The notes beneath the pieces were generated by a model. It was not told the DNA's origin, did no database searches, and saw only the letters and a list, made by a program, of their open reading frames with translations. A program made the translations under genes and the position numbers. From contig NZ_BMXW01000003.1 of the NCBI RefSeq assembly GCF_014651955.1, forward strand, positions 163,145 through 227,144: a DNA stretch of 64,000 nucleotides. The letters run 5' to 3'. The stretch's first letter is position 1. Each line of letters starts with the position of its first letter. The DNA is from Shewanella fodinae (lineage in GTDB: Bacteria; Pseudomonadota; Gammaproteobacteria; Enterobacterales; Shewanellaceae). Positions 36,487-44,354 of this stretch are shown here, in pieces.

Positions 36487-36537
36487 TCCGAGCATAATGA
36501 CCCGGCTCATCGCTGGCTGCGCGAGTGCCTGCGTTGA
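36487..36537 (+). pseudogene. possible LysR C-terminal fragment
   Basis: Frame reads EHNDPAHRWLRECLR then TGA, like the typical LysR tail 'dPahrWLRe'. It starts right at the element's right end, so a LysR gene may have been cut by the junction. Only 16 residues, so weak. Confidence 0.35.
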
Positions 36538-36658
36538 GGTGTGTACGAGGCAGTATGCTATGTTAAATGCAATGGCTGGTGTCGTTGTGGTCAACGGACA
36601 ATAACCACCAGCCTGTTTTATTCCAAAGTGGGCATGGTTATCAACCAAAGGTGTGCTA

Positions 36659-37513
36659 ATGGGCAGTGTTAACAGCAGACACAACCAGCAGGATTGGGTG
36701 GATATTCGCCATGATGGCGAAACGGGGATTGAAACCATCCAGGCTCATTTTACAGGCCATGCCTACGATCCTCACGACCACGATGAACTTTTGTTAGGTG
36801 TAACTCAGCAGGGGTTACAACGTTTCCAGTGTAACCGGTTTGTGCATACCAGTTGTCCTGGCCGGGCTATTCTGATTGAACCGGGCGCGATGCATGACGG
36901 CCATGCAACGCAGCCTGAAGGGTTTACTTATGCCATGATCTACCTGCCGCAACCCTGGGTTGCCACCATGATGCAACGGCGCAAAATGGGCGATATTGCT
37001 GGTGTGGGCGCTGCGTTTCGCCATACGCTCACCGATGATCCTCATCTGATAACGGCCATCAGCCAGGCCTGGTGTTCGATGCATTATGGCGAAGGTCGGT
37101 TGGCCCGTGATGAGCATCTGGATAATTTGATGACGCTGTTATCTGCGCATCTTGCCCTGCGGAAACCTTCAACCATGAATGCTTCTCTGGTACAGATGAA
37201 CCGGGTCTGTGAGTATTTGCGCGAGAATATGGCTCAGGATATCGGGCTGGATACGCTTTCCCGTGAAACCGGGCTGGATCGCTTTCGTCTGAGCCGGCAA
37301 TTCAAAAAGGCATTTGGTCAGTCACCTCACGCCTGGCTTGTACGCCTGCGTTTACGCACTGCCCGGCGTATGCTGGCGCAGGGGATGACGCCGGTTCAGG
37401 TTGCTTCACTGGTTGGTTTTGCAGACCAGAGCCATCTGGGCCGGTGGTTCCAGCGTGCTTACCGGGTGTCTCCTGCGGCATATCAACGTAAGTGCACAAA
37501 CGTTCTAGACTGA
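36659..37513 (+). CDS. AraC-family transcriptional regulator
   Basis: 284 residues from ATG at 36659, after CAAAGG. N-terminal AraC-type cupin sensor ('YDPHDHDELLLGVTQQGLQRF', 'PGRAILIEPGAMHDGHA') and a C-terminal two-helix-turn-helix domain ('LDTLSRETGLDRFRLSRQFKK', 'QVASLVGFADQSHLGRWFQR'). Followed 58 bases later by a DUF2000 gene, suggesting a pair. Family role: ligand-responsive activator. Confidence 0.9.
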   Translation: MGSVNSRHNQQDWVDIRHDGETGIETIQAHFTGHAYDPHDHDELLLGVTQQGLQRFQCNRFVHTSCPGRAILIEPGAMHDGHATQPEGFTYAMIYLPQPWVATMMQRRKMGDIAGVGAAFRHTLTDDPHLITAISQAWCSMHYGEGRLARDEHLDNLMTLLSAHLALRKPSTMNASLVQMNRVCEYLRENMAQDIGLDTLSRETGLDRFRLSRQFKKAFGQSPHAWLVRLRLRTARRMLAQGMTPVQVASLVGFADQSHLGRWFQRAYRVSPAAYQRKCTNVLD

Positions 37514-37571
37514 CAGCCCCGCATTTTTCGAACATAGGCCTTCACGAAAAACAGATGGAGACCGGGGTGTA

Positions 37572-37982
37572 ATGTTTGATACTAAAATAGCTTTTATTGT
37601 GCGTAATGATCTGGCTGTGTGGCAGCGGTTAAATGTGGTGGCTTTTCTGGCGACGGGTATTACAAGTGCTGCGCCGGAAATTATGGGAGAAACCTATATT
37701 GATGCAAAGGGCCATCACTATGGCAATATTTCTCGCCAGCCGATGCTTATTTTCGAAGCGGATCTGGCCGCTTTACAGCGTACCCACCGTAAAGGGCTGG
37801 AGCGGGAACTCACGCTGATTCCTTATGTGCACGCTATGTTCTCAACTGGCCATGACGCTGACAACCGTGCGGTATTCCTGGCGGAAGACCCGGAGAATAT
37901 GAACCTGGTTGGCATTGGGTTATTCGGGCCGAAGAAAGCTGTAGATAAAGTGGTAAAAGGGCTGTCACTTCATCAAGGATAA
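37572..37982 (+). CDS. DUF2000-family protein
   Basis: 136 residues, MFDTKIAFIVRNDLAVWQRLNVVAFLATG..., 'HHYGNISRQPMLIFEA', 'NLVGIGLFGPKKAVDKVVKGL'. This is the DUF2000 family of small peptidyl-tRNA-hydrolase-like cytoplasmic proteins, often next to AraC regulators. Reaction unknown. Downstream of the AraC gene in the same direction. Confidence 0.82.
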   Translation: MFDTKIAFIVRNDLAVWQRLNVVAFLATGITSAAPEIMGETYIDAKGHHYGNISRQPMLIFEADLAALQRTHRKGLERELTLIPYVHAMFSTGHDADNRAVFLAEDPENMNLVGIGLFGPKKAVDKVVKGLSLHQG

Positions 37983-38045
37983 ACAGCAAACCTGACCCGC
38001 CAGTGTGGTTACAACGCCTGAACGACCTGACCCGCGTTATCCTGA

Positions 38046-38237
38046 AAATACACAGCCGCCAGTGCGGGAATTTATGCCTGGTCAACGAATCTTAACTGGA
38101 CACACAAGTTCAACCAGGACTGGAGCATGGTTGCCGTAGCAGGTGTTACGCAGTTGACGGGTGATGCGCGCAATAGCCCGATTGTGCAACGACAAACATC
38201 GCCCACGGGAAGCCTGCTGGTGACATATCGTTTCTGA
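38046..38237 (+). pseudogene. C-terminal remnant of a MipA/OmpV-like protein
   Basis: An open stretch ending 'GVTQLTGDARNSPIVQRQT ... LLVTYRF' and TGA. The 'DSPIV' motif and terminal aromatic (YRF) are the usual end of MipA/OmpV outer-membrane scaffold proteins. The upstream frame is closed (TGA at 38043) and no start is present, so only about 63 residues remain. Confidence 0.6.
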
Positions 38238-38512
38238 TTGTTGTTCGTCGTGTGCTTCCCGCCAGCTTATGGCTCTGCACGGCCAATAAAACCTCTTCGA
38301 TCCGCCCCGGGTTCAGAGAATGGGGCGGAGCTCGACACATTGAAAATTCGAAAGCATCAGCCCCAGGCCAGGATAAAATCTATTCACCGCCGCTGACACA
38401 TCACAAAAGCGAACGAGAGACCGAGAAAAACACTGAAGTTCAAAACACCGAAAGAGATAATTGAAAAGGGTGTTGCGTTGACAGGTTGAATCTACAGTTA
38501 CGCTTTTTAAAA

Positions 38513-38640
38513 TTTGTTAGCGGAAAAAGCGCTGGCGAGCAGCAAAGAGAAAATCGAACAAATTGCCTTTAACGTGGCATTCACACAATATGTGGGTGTT
38601 CCACCTGGTGTTTTCAGACGCCAGAAGATCCCGCAAACAC
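38513..38640 (+). pseudogene. fragment of an AraC/GlxA-like regulator
   Basis: Reads 'SKEKIEQIAFNVAF' directly joined to 'TQYVGVPPGVFRR', i.e. the second helix-turn-helix of a GlxA/FtrA-like AraC regulator with the middle missing. No start codon context and no 5' part remain. Confidence 0.5.
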
Positions 38641-38705
38641 ATTCCCCAGCCCTGAGCAAGGCGCGGGCTTTCCCTAAGCCCACTCCCACCTGTCAGAAGT
38701 GCATT

Positions 38706-39572
38706 TTATTGCGCGGCAAGTGCCGTCACGACGTCGCGGTAGGTATGCAACGGGCGGCCAAGAAGCGTGACCAGACGCTCTCTGTCGCCATCCTGTGGGA
38801 GCATGCCGTGGCTGACGTAGCGCTCAGCCATCAGACGCATTTCGTAGGCCATCCATTTCGGCATAAATTCTGCCATGTTTGCTTCAAATGCATCCGGGTT
38901 ATCTCCGCCGTAAATAATCTCGCGGCCCAGCACCTCACTCCATACGGCGGCGGCACTTTCCCCCGTCAGCGTATCGGGACCAACGAGATTAATCGTTTCG
39001 ACAGGCAATTTTCCGCTCGCCTGATCGCGTCGTATCAGTTCAATAGCCGCGACCTCGGCAATATCGCGTGTGTCTACCATCGCCAGGCCAATACCGCCGA
39101 TCGGCATCGGGTAAACACTGTGATTCATGACCACATCCTTAATCATGACCTCATTGTCGATAAAGTAGGTTGGCCGCAGAATGGTGGCGCTAAAGTCCAT
39201 CTCTTTAAGCATGCGCTCGGCCCCATATTTCACGGCGAAGTGCGGCACATTGACGGAAACATCGGCGCCAAAGACAGAGAGATATACTACGCGCTCAACG
39301 CCGCACTCGCGGGCAATGTTGAGGGTAATAATCGTCTGGGTATACTCGTCACCCGCGACCGCATTCAGTAAAAACAGCGTCTTGATGCCGCTGAAGGCGG
39401 TGCGTAAGGCGTCGATATCCAGCAAATCGCCTTTCACTACGTCGACATTTGCGGCAAAGCCCGCCTTAACGGGGTCACGGGTCAGCACGCGGAAATCAGC
39501 GCCGCGGCGAAGAAGTTGGTTAACGACATTGCGGCCGACGCGGCCGGTGGCTCCGGTGATCAGGATGGTCAT
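38706..39572 (-). CDS. NmrA-type NAD(P)-binding oxidoreductase
   Basis: 288 residues from ATG at 39572 (MTILITGATGRVGRNVV), after GGAG; an upstream TTG frame has no support. Rossmann GATGRVG, 'DVVKGDLLDIDALRTAFSG', 'VVYLSVFGADVSV'. NmrA/atypical SDR proteins sense or reduce using NAD(P)H. Divergent from the LysR gene, the classic arrangement for a LysR-controlled target. Confidence 0.88.
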   Translation of the reverse strand: MTILITGATGRVGRNVVNQLLRRGADFRVLTRDPVKAGFAANVDVVKGDLLDIDALRTAFSGIKTLFLLNAVAGDEYTQTIITLNIARECGVERVVYLSVFGADVSVNVPHFAVKYGAERMLKEMDFSATILRPTYFIDNEVMIKDVVMNHSVYPMPIGGIGLAMVDTRDIAEVAAIELIRRDQASGKLPVETINLVGPDTLTGESAAAVWSEVLGREIIYGGDNPDAFEANMAEFMPKWMAYEMRLMAERYVSHGMLPQDGDRERLVTLLGRPLHTYRDVVTALAAQ

Positions 39573-39680
39573 GGTATTTACTCCGTGGTGGTTGGTTGGT
39601 GTAAACAAACAGTATCGCGATCCATTTTCGCTTTGAAGATGCTATTTTTTAGATGGTTCGTTCCATAAATGAGACACTTC

Positions 39681-40556
39681 ATGGATATTAATGCCCTTAA
39701 AGATTTCCACCTCATCGCGGCTTCTGGCGGCATCAGCGCGGCCAGTCGCGCCAGCGGAAAACCCAAAGCAACCCTTTCACGCAGGCTGACGGACCTTGAA
39801 GAGGCACTCGGTGTGCGTCTTATTGAGCGCGGCGGGCAGAGATTGCACATCACTGAGGCCGGTGAACGCCTTTTGTCACATACCGTTGGTGCTATACGTG
39901 ACATTGATGAAGCGGTCGAATCTGCACGGGAAACGTCGGCAAGTCCCTCCGGATGGCTGCGTATTGCGGCCCCGCTGCTATTTTCACAACTGGCTCTTGG
40001 GCAGCTTTTGGCTGCGTTTCGCCGTCGTTATCCGCGCATTCATGTTGAAGTGATTTCTGAAAACCGGATGAGTGACTTAGTGGATGAGCATTTTGATGTC
40101 GCGATCCGCATTAATCCGCATAAAAACAGTACGCTGGTTGGCAGACAGTTTGCCAGAGACAAACTGGCGCTGGTGGCGGTTCCCACGCTTGAGATGCCGC
40201 CTGGCGATGCACAAAACGCGCCTGAGATCCCGGCGATCGTGATGTTAACTTATTCGGATGGAGAGGTCTGGACTGTTCAGAGCGGGAAGCTTCATTTCGC
40301 GCCGCAACCGGTGATGCGCCTCTCTTCCCTTCTGACCGTGCGGGATGCCACCCTGGCGGGTGCCGGTGCGGCGATGCTTCCGCAATCTATTGTCAGACAA
40401 CAGTTGGAAAAAGGTGAGCTGGTGTGCTGGGGAGAAGCCGATATATTGACTGAGCTCTGGGTGTTGCATACATCCCGTCGGCTTCAGAGCCCCAAAGTTA
40501 AGGCTTTCGTGGAGTTCATCTGCGAGCAATATCCCACCGGCTGGTTCGCTGTCTGA
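39681..40556 (+). CDS. LysR-family transcriptional regulator
   Basis: 291 residues from ATG at 39681 (MDINALKDFHLIAASGG); an ATG at 39669 adds four. N-terminal winged helix ('ISAASRASGKPKATLSRRLTDLEEALGVRL') and the substrate-binding domain ('IHVEVISENRMSDLVDEHFDVAIRI'). Divergent from the NmrA-type reductase 108 bases away, so probably regulates it. Confidence 0.92.
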   Translation: MDINALKDFHLIAASGGISAASRASGKPKATLSRRLTDLEEALGVRLIERGGQRLHITEAGERLLSHTVGAIRDIDEAVESARETSASPSGWLRIAAPLLFSQLALGQLLAAFRRRYPRIHVEVISENRMSDLVDEHFDVAIRINPHKNSTLVGRQFARDKLALVAVPTLEMPPGDAQNAPEIPAIVMLTYSDGEVWTVQSGKLHFAPQPVMRLSSLLTVRDATLAGAGAAMLPQSIVRQQLEKGELVCWGEADILTELWVLHTSRRLQSPKVKAFVEFICEQYPTGWFAV

Positions 40557-40889
40557 ACCGGTCTAAACGGGTATTACCGGGAGGTATATATCTGTTAAGC
40601 AAAAGATTTAGCGCAGCACAGTGATGACATTATTCTTGATTGCCCAACTACGAGCGAGTTCTCACGCTGGATAGTACAGTAGATGCGGAGATTTATGTAA
40701 AACGGCATGATCAGTGTGATTGAGCAACACCGAAACGCCAGAAGCCATCTTTTCCTCGATTATGAGAACAACAGCTGGCCCTGGTGATAACGGACAAAGC
40801 AGCCGGTATCTTTTATCGGATTAATCTCGGCCCCGTGAATAAACACCTGGGGTTAGCCTGTTTGTAATTCAGAGGATCAGGCGGATTGC
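40557..40889. other. spacer of about 330 bases without a gene
   Basis: Between convergent LysR and HxlR genes. No continuous protein-like frame, repeat or clear terminator. Some short pieces look coding-like, so it may be degraded coding DNA. Confidence 0.45.
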
Positions 40890-41291
40890 TCAGGCATCAA
40901 CCTGACTCTCGCGTTTATTTTCATCCGCATGAGCTCGATCGTATTCAGCCTGAGCTAATGCAATGGCCGGACCAAACGCCTGTGCCCAATTCGCCAGCGC
41001 AATAAAAGGCTGCTGCAGTGACTGCGCCAGCGGCGTAATGGTGTATTCCACACTCACCGGGTATGTGGACAGAACCTGACGATTAATTAAACCGTTTCGC
41101 TCCAGCCGTTTCAGCGCATCGGCCAGCGCCTTGTGGGTAATTCCGTCCAGACGTCGGCGAAGTTCATTGAACCGGCAAGGTTCCGTACACAGTACGGTCA
41201 GAATTAATATCGACCATTTATTGGTGATGTGTTCTAACACCAGACGAGTATTTTTCTGGTCTATCAGGCAGTTATCATGGTTTTCTTGCAT
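40890..41291 (-). CDS. HxlR-family transcriptional regulator
   Basis: 133 residues. Winged-helix 'LEHITNKWSILILTVLCTEPCRFNELRRRLDGITHKALADALKRLERNGLI', the HxlR signature, with an N-terminal Cys at residue 8 that could be redox-sensitive as in HypR/QorR/YodB. Divergent from the SDR gene across 99 A+T-rich bases. Confidence 0.9.
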   Translation of the reverse strand: MQENHDNCLIDQKNTRLVLEHITNKWSILILTVLCTEPCRFNELRRRLDGITHKALADALKRLERNGLINRQVLSTYPVSVEYTITPLAQSLQQPFIALANWAQAFGPAIALAQAEYDRAHADENKRESQVDA

Positions 41292-41390
41292 GGCGATATA
41301 GTCACTTATATTTGGTATAGCGAAAGTGCGTAATTGATATTAAGTTTCAAATTTATATCATCTGTTTTCGACCTCAATCGGAGAAATCAG

Positions 41391-42122
41391 ATGGGTAAAA
41401 TAGAGAAAAAAGTCGCTGTGGTACTTGGTGGTGCGAAAGGAATTGGGCTGGCGATCAGTCAGCGTTTAGCCGCTGAGGGGGCCGTCACCTGGTTCACTTC
41501 CCGACGGGAAGAAGAACTTGAGACAGCCAAAAGCAAAATATCAGGAACCGCGATGCCGCTGCAGGCTGATGTCAGTCAGAAGAACGAACTGAGCCGTATC
41601 ATGCAGACGGTTTCAGAAAAATCAGGTCAGATAGATATCCTTATAATCAATGCAGGAATATCAGAATACGCCCCACTTGAAGAGGTAAGTGAGCAACATT
41701 TTGACCAGACATTTGGCCTGAATGTCCGCTCCCCCGTCTTTGCCCTGCAGGCAGCATTGCCCTTGATGAAACCCGGCAGCAGTGTCGTTCTCATCGGTTC
41801 TATTGCTGATGTTCTCGGCACCCATGGCTATGGCGTCTACTCGGCCAGCAAAGCCGCGCTGCGCTCTTTTGCCCGCACCTGGACACGTGAACTTGCGGCG
41901 CGCGGTATCCGCGTCAACGTTGTCGCACCCGGTCCTGTCGACACTGAAATGATGGCGGCAACGTCTGATGAAGTGCGTAAAAGCTTAACCAGCGCAATAC
42001 CTCTCGGCAGAATGGGCCAACCTGAAGAAGTTGCAAACGCCGCATTTTTCCTCGCAAGTGACGAGAGTTGCTACATTGCAGGTGCGGAGATTTGCGTTGA
42101 TGGAGGCATGACGCAGGTTTAA
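41391..42122 (+). CDS. short-chain dehydrogenase/reductase
   Basis: 243 residues from ATG at 41391, after CGGAGAAA; upstream frame to 41334 is not needed. Cofactor motif 'VLGGAKGIGLAI', 'NAG' (IINAGIS), catalytic Ser-Tyr-Lys in 'SIADVLGTHGYGVYSASKAAL', and C-terminal 'GAEICVDGGMTQV'. Classical SDR of 3-oxoacyl reductase type. Likely induced by the divergent HxlR regulator; substrate unknown. Confidence 0.92.
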   Translation: MGKIEKKVAVVLGGAKGIGLAISQRLAAEGAVTWFTSRREEELETAKSKISGTAMPLQADVSQKNELSRIMQTVSEKSGQIDILIINAGISEYAPLEEVSEQHFDQTFGLNVRSPVFALQAALPLMKPGSSVVLIGSIADVLGTHGYGVYSASKAALRSFARTWTRELAARGIRVNVVAPGPVDTEMMAATSDEVRKSLTSAIPLGRMGQPEEVANAAFFLASDESCYIAGAEICVDGGMTQV

Positions 42123-42133
42123 GTGTGTATACG

Positions 42134-42155
42134 ACGGCCATCCTCGGATGGCCGT
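42134..42155 (+). terminator. terminator hairpin after the SDR gene
   Basis: ACGGCCATCC-TC-GGATGGCCGT, a perfect 10-base stem 11 bases after the stop; followed by TCAGAGG rather than Ts. Confidence 0.6.
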
Positions 42156-42412
42156 TCAGAGGCAACCGTTCAGCAGGGCCCTATTGACTGGCTGCTTTGA
42201 AGTCGTCGAGTAGAGGATAGGACGTTTTGTTCAGCGTCGCGTCGAGAATGGCGCGGAGCCAATTCAGTGGATTCAACTTTTGTTTCCGGAGAAAAAATAG
42301 TAGGACAGCAAAAATAAAAATAGTAGGACAGCCATCAATTTGCGTAGTTGATAGGAATCGACTACGCTGAATTTTCACATGGAGTGAAGCTGCTACAACA
42401 AGGAGTGTTGTT

Positions 42413-43423
42413 ATGACCGTTGCCCGCCGTCGTTTGATCGATGTTGCATCAACCCCTTATTACCACGTCATTAACCGTTGTGTCCGCCGTGCATTTTTGT
42501 GTGGTGAAGATGCGGTAACCGGCCGCAGTTACGAACATCGTCGCGAATGGATAGCTACCAAAATTCGTCAGCTTTCCGCTATTTTTTGCATCGATATTTG
42601 TGCCTATGCGGTGATGAATAATCACTATCACCTCGTGCTAAAAATTGATGCCGAACGCCAGCAGGTATTAAGTTCTTTGGAGGTCATCGAACGTTGGACA
42701 CAGTTATTCCATCCACCCATGCTGGTAGCTCGCTTTCTCAAAGGTGACAAGCTCGATAAAACACTGCTATTACAGTTGGATGCGTTGATTGATGAGTGGC
42801 GTAAACGCCTCGCTGACATCAGTTGGTTTATGCGCTGCCTAAACGAAGAAATAGCCCGCAAAGCCAATAAAGAAGACAACTGCACCGGCGTATTTTGGGA
42901 AGGCCGCTTTAAGTCGCAAGCGCTACTTGATGAGCAAGCACTGTTAACTTGCATGATGTACGTTGATTTGAATCCCATCCGTGCCGGGATTGCCGACAGC
43001 ATTGTGAACTCAGATTTCACTTCTATTCAAACACGGATTAAAGAGCAGCAGCAAAGAGTCCAGCCAGATAACCCCACATCACCGCACAAAACCACCCCAT
43101 TAAAACCGCTATTAGATTTTGACGGTGCTACTCACACTGCCACACAATCAGGCATTCCCTTTCACTTTGCTGATTACTTGGAACTGATTGATTGGACCGG
43201 GCACGCTGTCCGCACCGACAAACGCGGCGCTATTGCCGAAACAGCACCCAAGCTATTACAACAATTGGGAATAACGTCAGACGCTTGGATGCGCAGTGCT
43301 ACCGAATTCAGCAAACAGTACGCTCGCGCTTGTGGCAGTTGGGCGGCGATGTGTGAATTCAAAACCCGCCAAGGTGGCAAATGGTGTCGCGGTAAACAAT
43401 ACAGCAGTGAGCTATATCAGTAA
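42413..43423 (+). CDS. REP-associated tyrosine transposase (IS200/IS605-like, Y1)
   Basis: 336 residues behind AAGGAG. HUH motif HYH at 71-73 in 'VMNNHYHLVLK', and the catalytic tyrosine in 'MMYVDLNPIRAG' (Tyr 183). The family nicks single-stranded DNA at REP-like hairpins and is usually single-copy and domesticated; some move short sequences. C-terminal 130 residues are an extension rich in 'WTGHAVRTDKRGAIAET' and 'KWCRGKQY'. Frame intact, unlike the copy at 35.8 kb. Confidence 0.88.
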   Translation: MTVARRRLIDVASTPYYHVINRCVRRAFLCGEDAVTGRSYEHRREWIATKIRQLSAIFCIDICAYAVMNNHYHLVLKIDAERQQVLSSLEVIERWTQLFHPPMLVARFLKGDKLDKTLLLQLDALIDEWRKRLADISWFMRCLNEEIARKANKEDNCTGVFWEGRFKSQALLDEQALLTCMMYVDLNPIRAGIADSIVNSDFTSIQTRIKEQQQRVQPDNPTSPHKTTPLKPLLDFDGATHTATQSGIPFHFADYLELIDWTGHAVRTDKRGAIAETAPKLLQQLGITSDAWMRSATEFSKQYARACGSWAAMCEFKTRQGGKWCRGKQYSSELYQ

Positions 43424-43468
43424 CACAAACAGATAAACCAGCTGTTCATCAAGAACCAGTGAAACTAG

Positions 43469-43640
43469 CGCGGCGTTTCACCCACTTCGTATACCTCAAA
43501 TCATGCGATTACACCGATTTTATCGTCGTCATACTAACTGTTCGAAGCTAAACGGCTTTATTTCTCACCTAAAAACGATTTAACAACAAAAGATCGAACT
43601 AAAAAATAGCCTACAAAAATGATGCCTGTCCTCATATTTA
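43469..43640 (+). repeat. direct repeat, copy 1, downstream of the transposase
   Basis: Starts GCGCGGCGTTTCACCC and ends GCCTGTCCTCATATTT; about 85-90% like copy 2 by eye. Contains no gene. Probably the right end of the element, duplicated. Confidence 0.7.
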
Positions 43641-43684
43641 TCGATATTTATCGCTCATATTTTATCATATTTTATATTTTCTTT

Positions 43685-43850
43685 GCGCGGCGTTTCACCC
43701 GCTTCGTATACCCCAAATCATGCGATTACACCGATTTTATCGTCTTCATGCTCACGGATCGACACTAAACGGCTTCATTGCTCACCTAAAAGCAATTTAA
43801 CAACTAAAAGAACGAACTACCACAAAAATAATGCCTGTCCTCATATTTTC
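43685..43850 (+). repeat. direct repeat, copy 2, downstream of the transposase
   Basis: Starts GCGCGGCGTTTCACCC and ends GCCTGTCCTCATATTTT. Separated from copy 1 by a very A+T-rich 45-base stretch (43641-43684). A 61-codon frame inside (43683-43868) is not supported. Confidence 0.7.
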
Positions 43851-43880
43851 TTTGCTCTTCTATATTAATTTTATATTTTT

Positions 43881-43921
43881 TTAAGAATTCGTGGTGACTA
43901 ATCGACACCACGAATTCTTAA
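43881..43921. terminator. 16-base perfect hairpin between the element and the DP-EP gene
   Basis: TTAAGAATTCGTGGTG (43881-43896) and its exact complement (43906-43921), 9-base loop. It sits 6 bases past the DP-EP stop. No T tract on the minus strand, though T-rich DNA precedes it on the plus strand. Likely a 3' boundary for the minus-strand operon. Confidence 0.55.
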
Positions 43922-43927
43922 TTTAAA

Positions 43928-44323
43928 CTATTTTGGTTTATTGATAATTTCAGGGTCAGGACTCATCATAATCAGATTATTATCATCAGTTTTCAGCAAT
44001 AGATGAAATCCAGTTGCACCATGATCCTTACAAAGATCTTCCAACACCAAAGTATCACCACTCTCATTTACAAATGTGTTTTCAATCACACCATCAAAAG
44101 GTGTTTTAAAGGCTGCACCAATAAAGCGTAGACCTTTAGGAGCCAACTCCAGATTGATCAGTTTGTAAAAAATAATGGTAGGTCCAGTTACATCCACCAC
44201 AGTCTGTTCTTTGGTCAATGGTTCTGGATTTCCTGGTTCATAGTAGGTGAATTGGGGGAGTTTACCGGCACCAATAGTAACACTTACTTCAAAAGTATAA
44301 ACGTCCACACTTTCCTTACTCAT
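43928..44323 (-). CDS. DP-EP-like small protein
   Basis: 131 residues behind AAAGGAAA. No signal or membrane segment; beta-rich ('YTFEVSVTIGAGKLPQFTYYE', 'IIFYKLINLELAPKGLRFIGAAF') and a C-terminal 'MSPDPEIINKP' that recalls the family named DP-EP. Function unknown. Lies 31 bases after the STAND gene on the same strand, with a similar low G+C as that gene's 3' end, so probably one operon. Confidence 0.65.
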   Translation of the reverse strand: MSKESVDVYTFEVSVTIGAGKLPQFTYYEPGNPEPLTKEQTVVDVTGPTIIFYKLINLELAPKGLRFIGAAFKTPFDGVIENTFVNESGDTLVLEDLCKDHGATGFHLLLKTDDNNLIMMSPDPEIINKPK

Positions 44324-44354
44324 ACCAATTTCCTTTACTTATTAAACATTCAGA

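Larger units (their letters stand above)
36485..42293. other. 5.8 kb segment of enterobacterial character between two element copies
   Basis: Bounded on the left by the deleted element copy and on the right by the complete copy, both in the same orientation. The contents (AraC, DUF2000, NmrA-type reductase, LysR, HxlR, SDR) are regulator-enzyme pairs common in Enterobacteriaceae, with broken gene fragments among them, unlike the core genes around. Likely acquired DNA; origin is inferred from family flavour only. Confidence 0.6.
42294..43850 (+). mobile_element. complete REP-associated (Y1/HUH) transposase element with doubled ends
   Basis: Left side has two copies of AAAATAGTAGGACAG (42294-42308; 42317-42331, followed by CCA). 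Right side has two inverse copies, TGCCTGTCCTCATATTT (43623-43639, 43832-43848), 209 bases apart, each ending a ~170-base direct repeat. The transposase gene lies inside. The left side is shared with the deleted copy at 35.7 kb. Boundaries are taken as the outermost copies; the active unit may be the inner one. Confidence 0.7.

Noticed and set aside
38514..39371. 285-codon plus-strand frame
   Set aside because: Most of it is antisense to the NmrA-type reductase; only its first ~43 codons look like an AraC/GlxA fragment, listed separately.
42181..42378. 65-codon minus-strand frame with 'NPLNWLRAILD', reminiscent of IS66-type transposase tails
   Set aside because: The match is a short NP-x-x-WL pattern only, and the frame runs through the element's end repeats.
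43600..43700. Very A+T-rich stretch as a possible replication origin
   Set aside because: No DnaA boxes or iteron series; it is the spacer between two element repeats.
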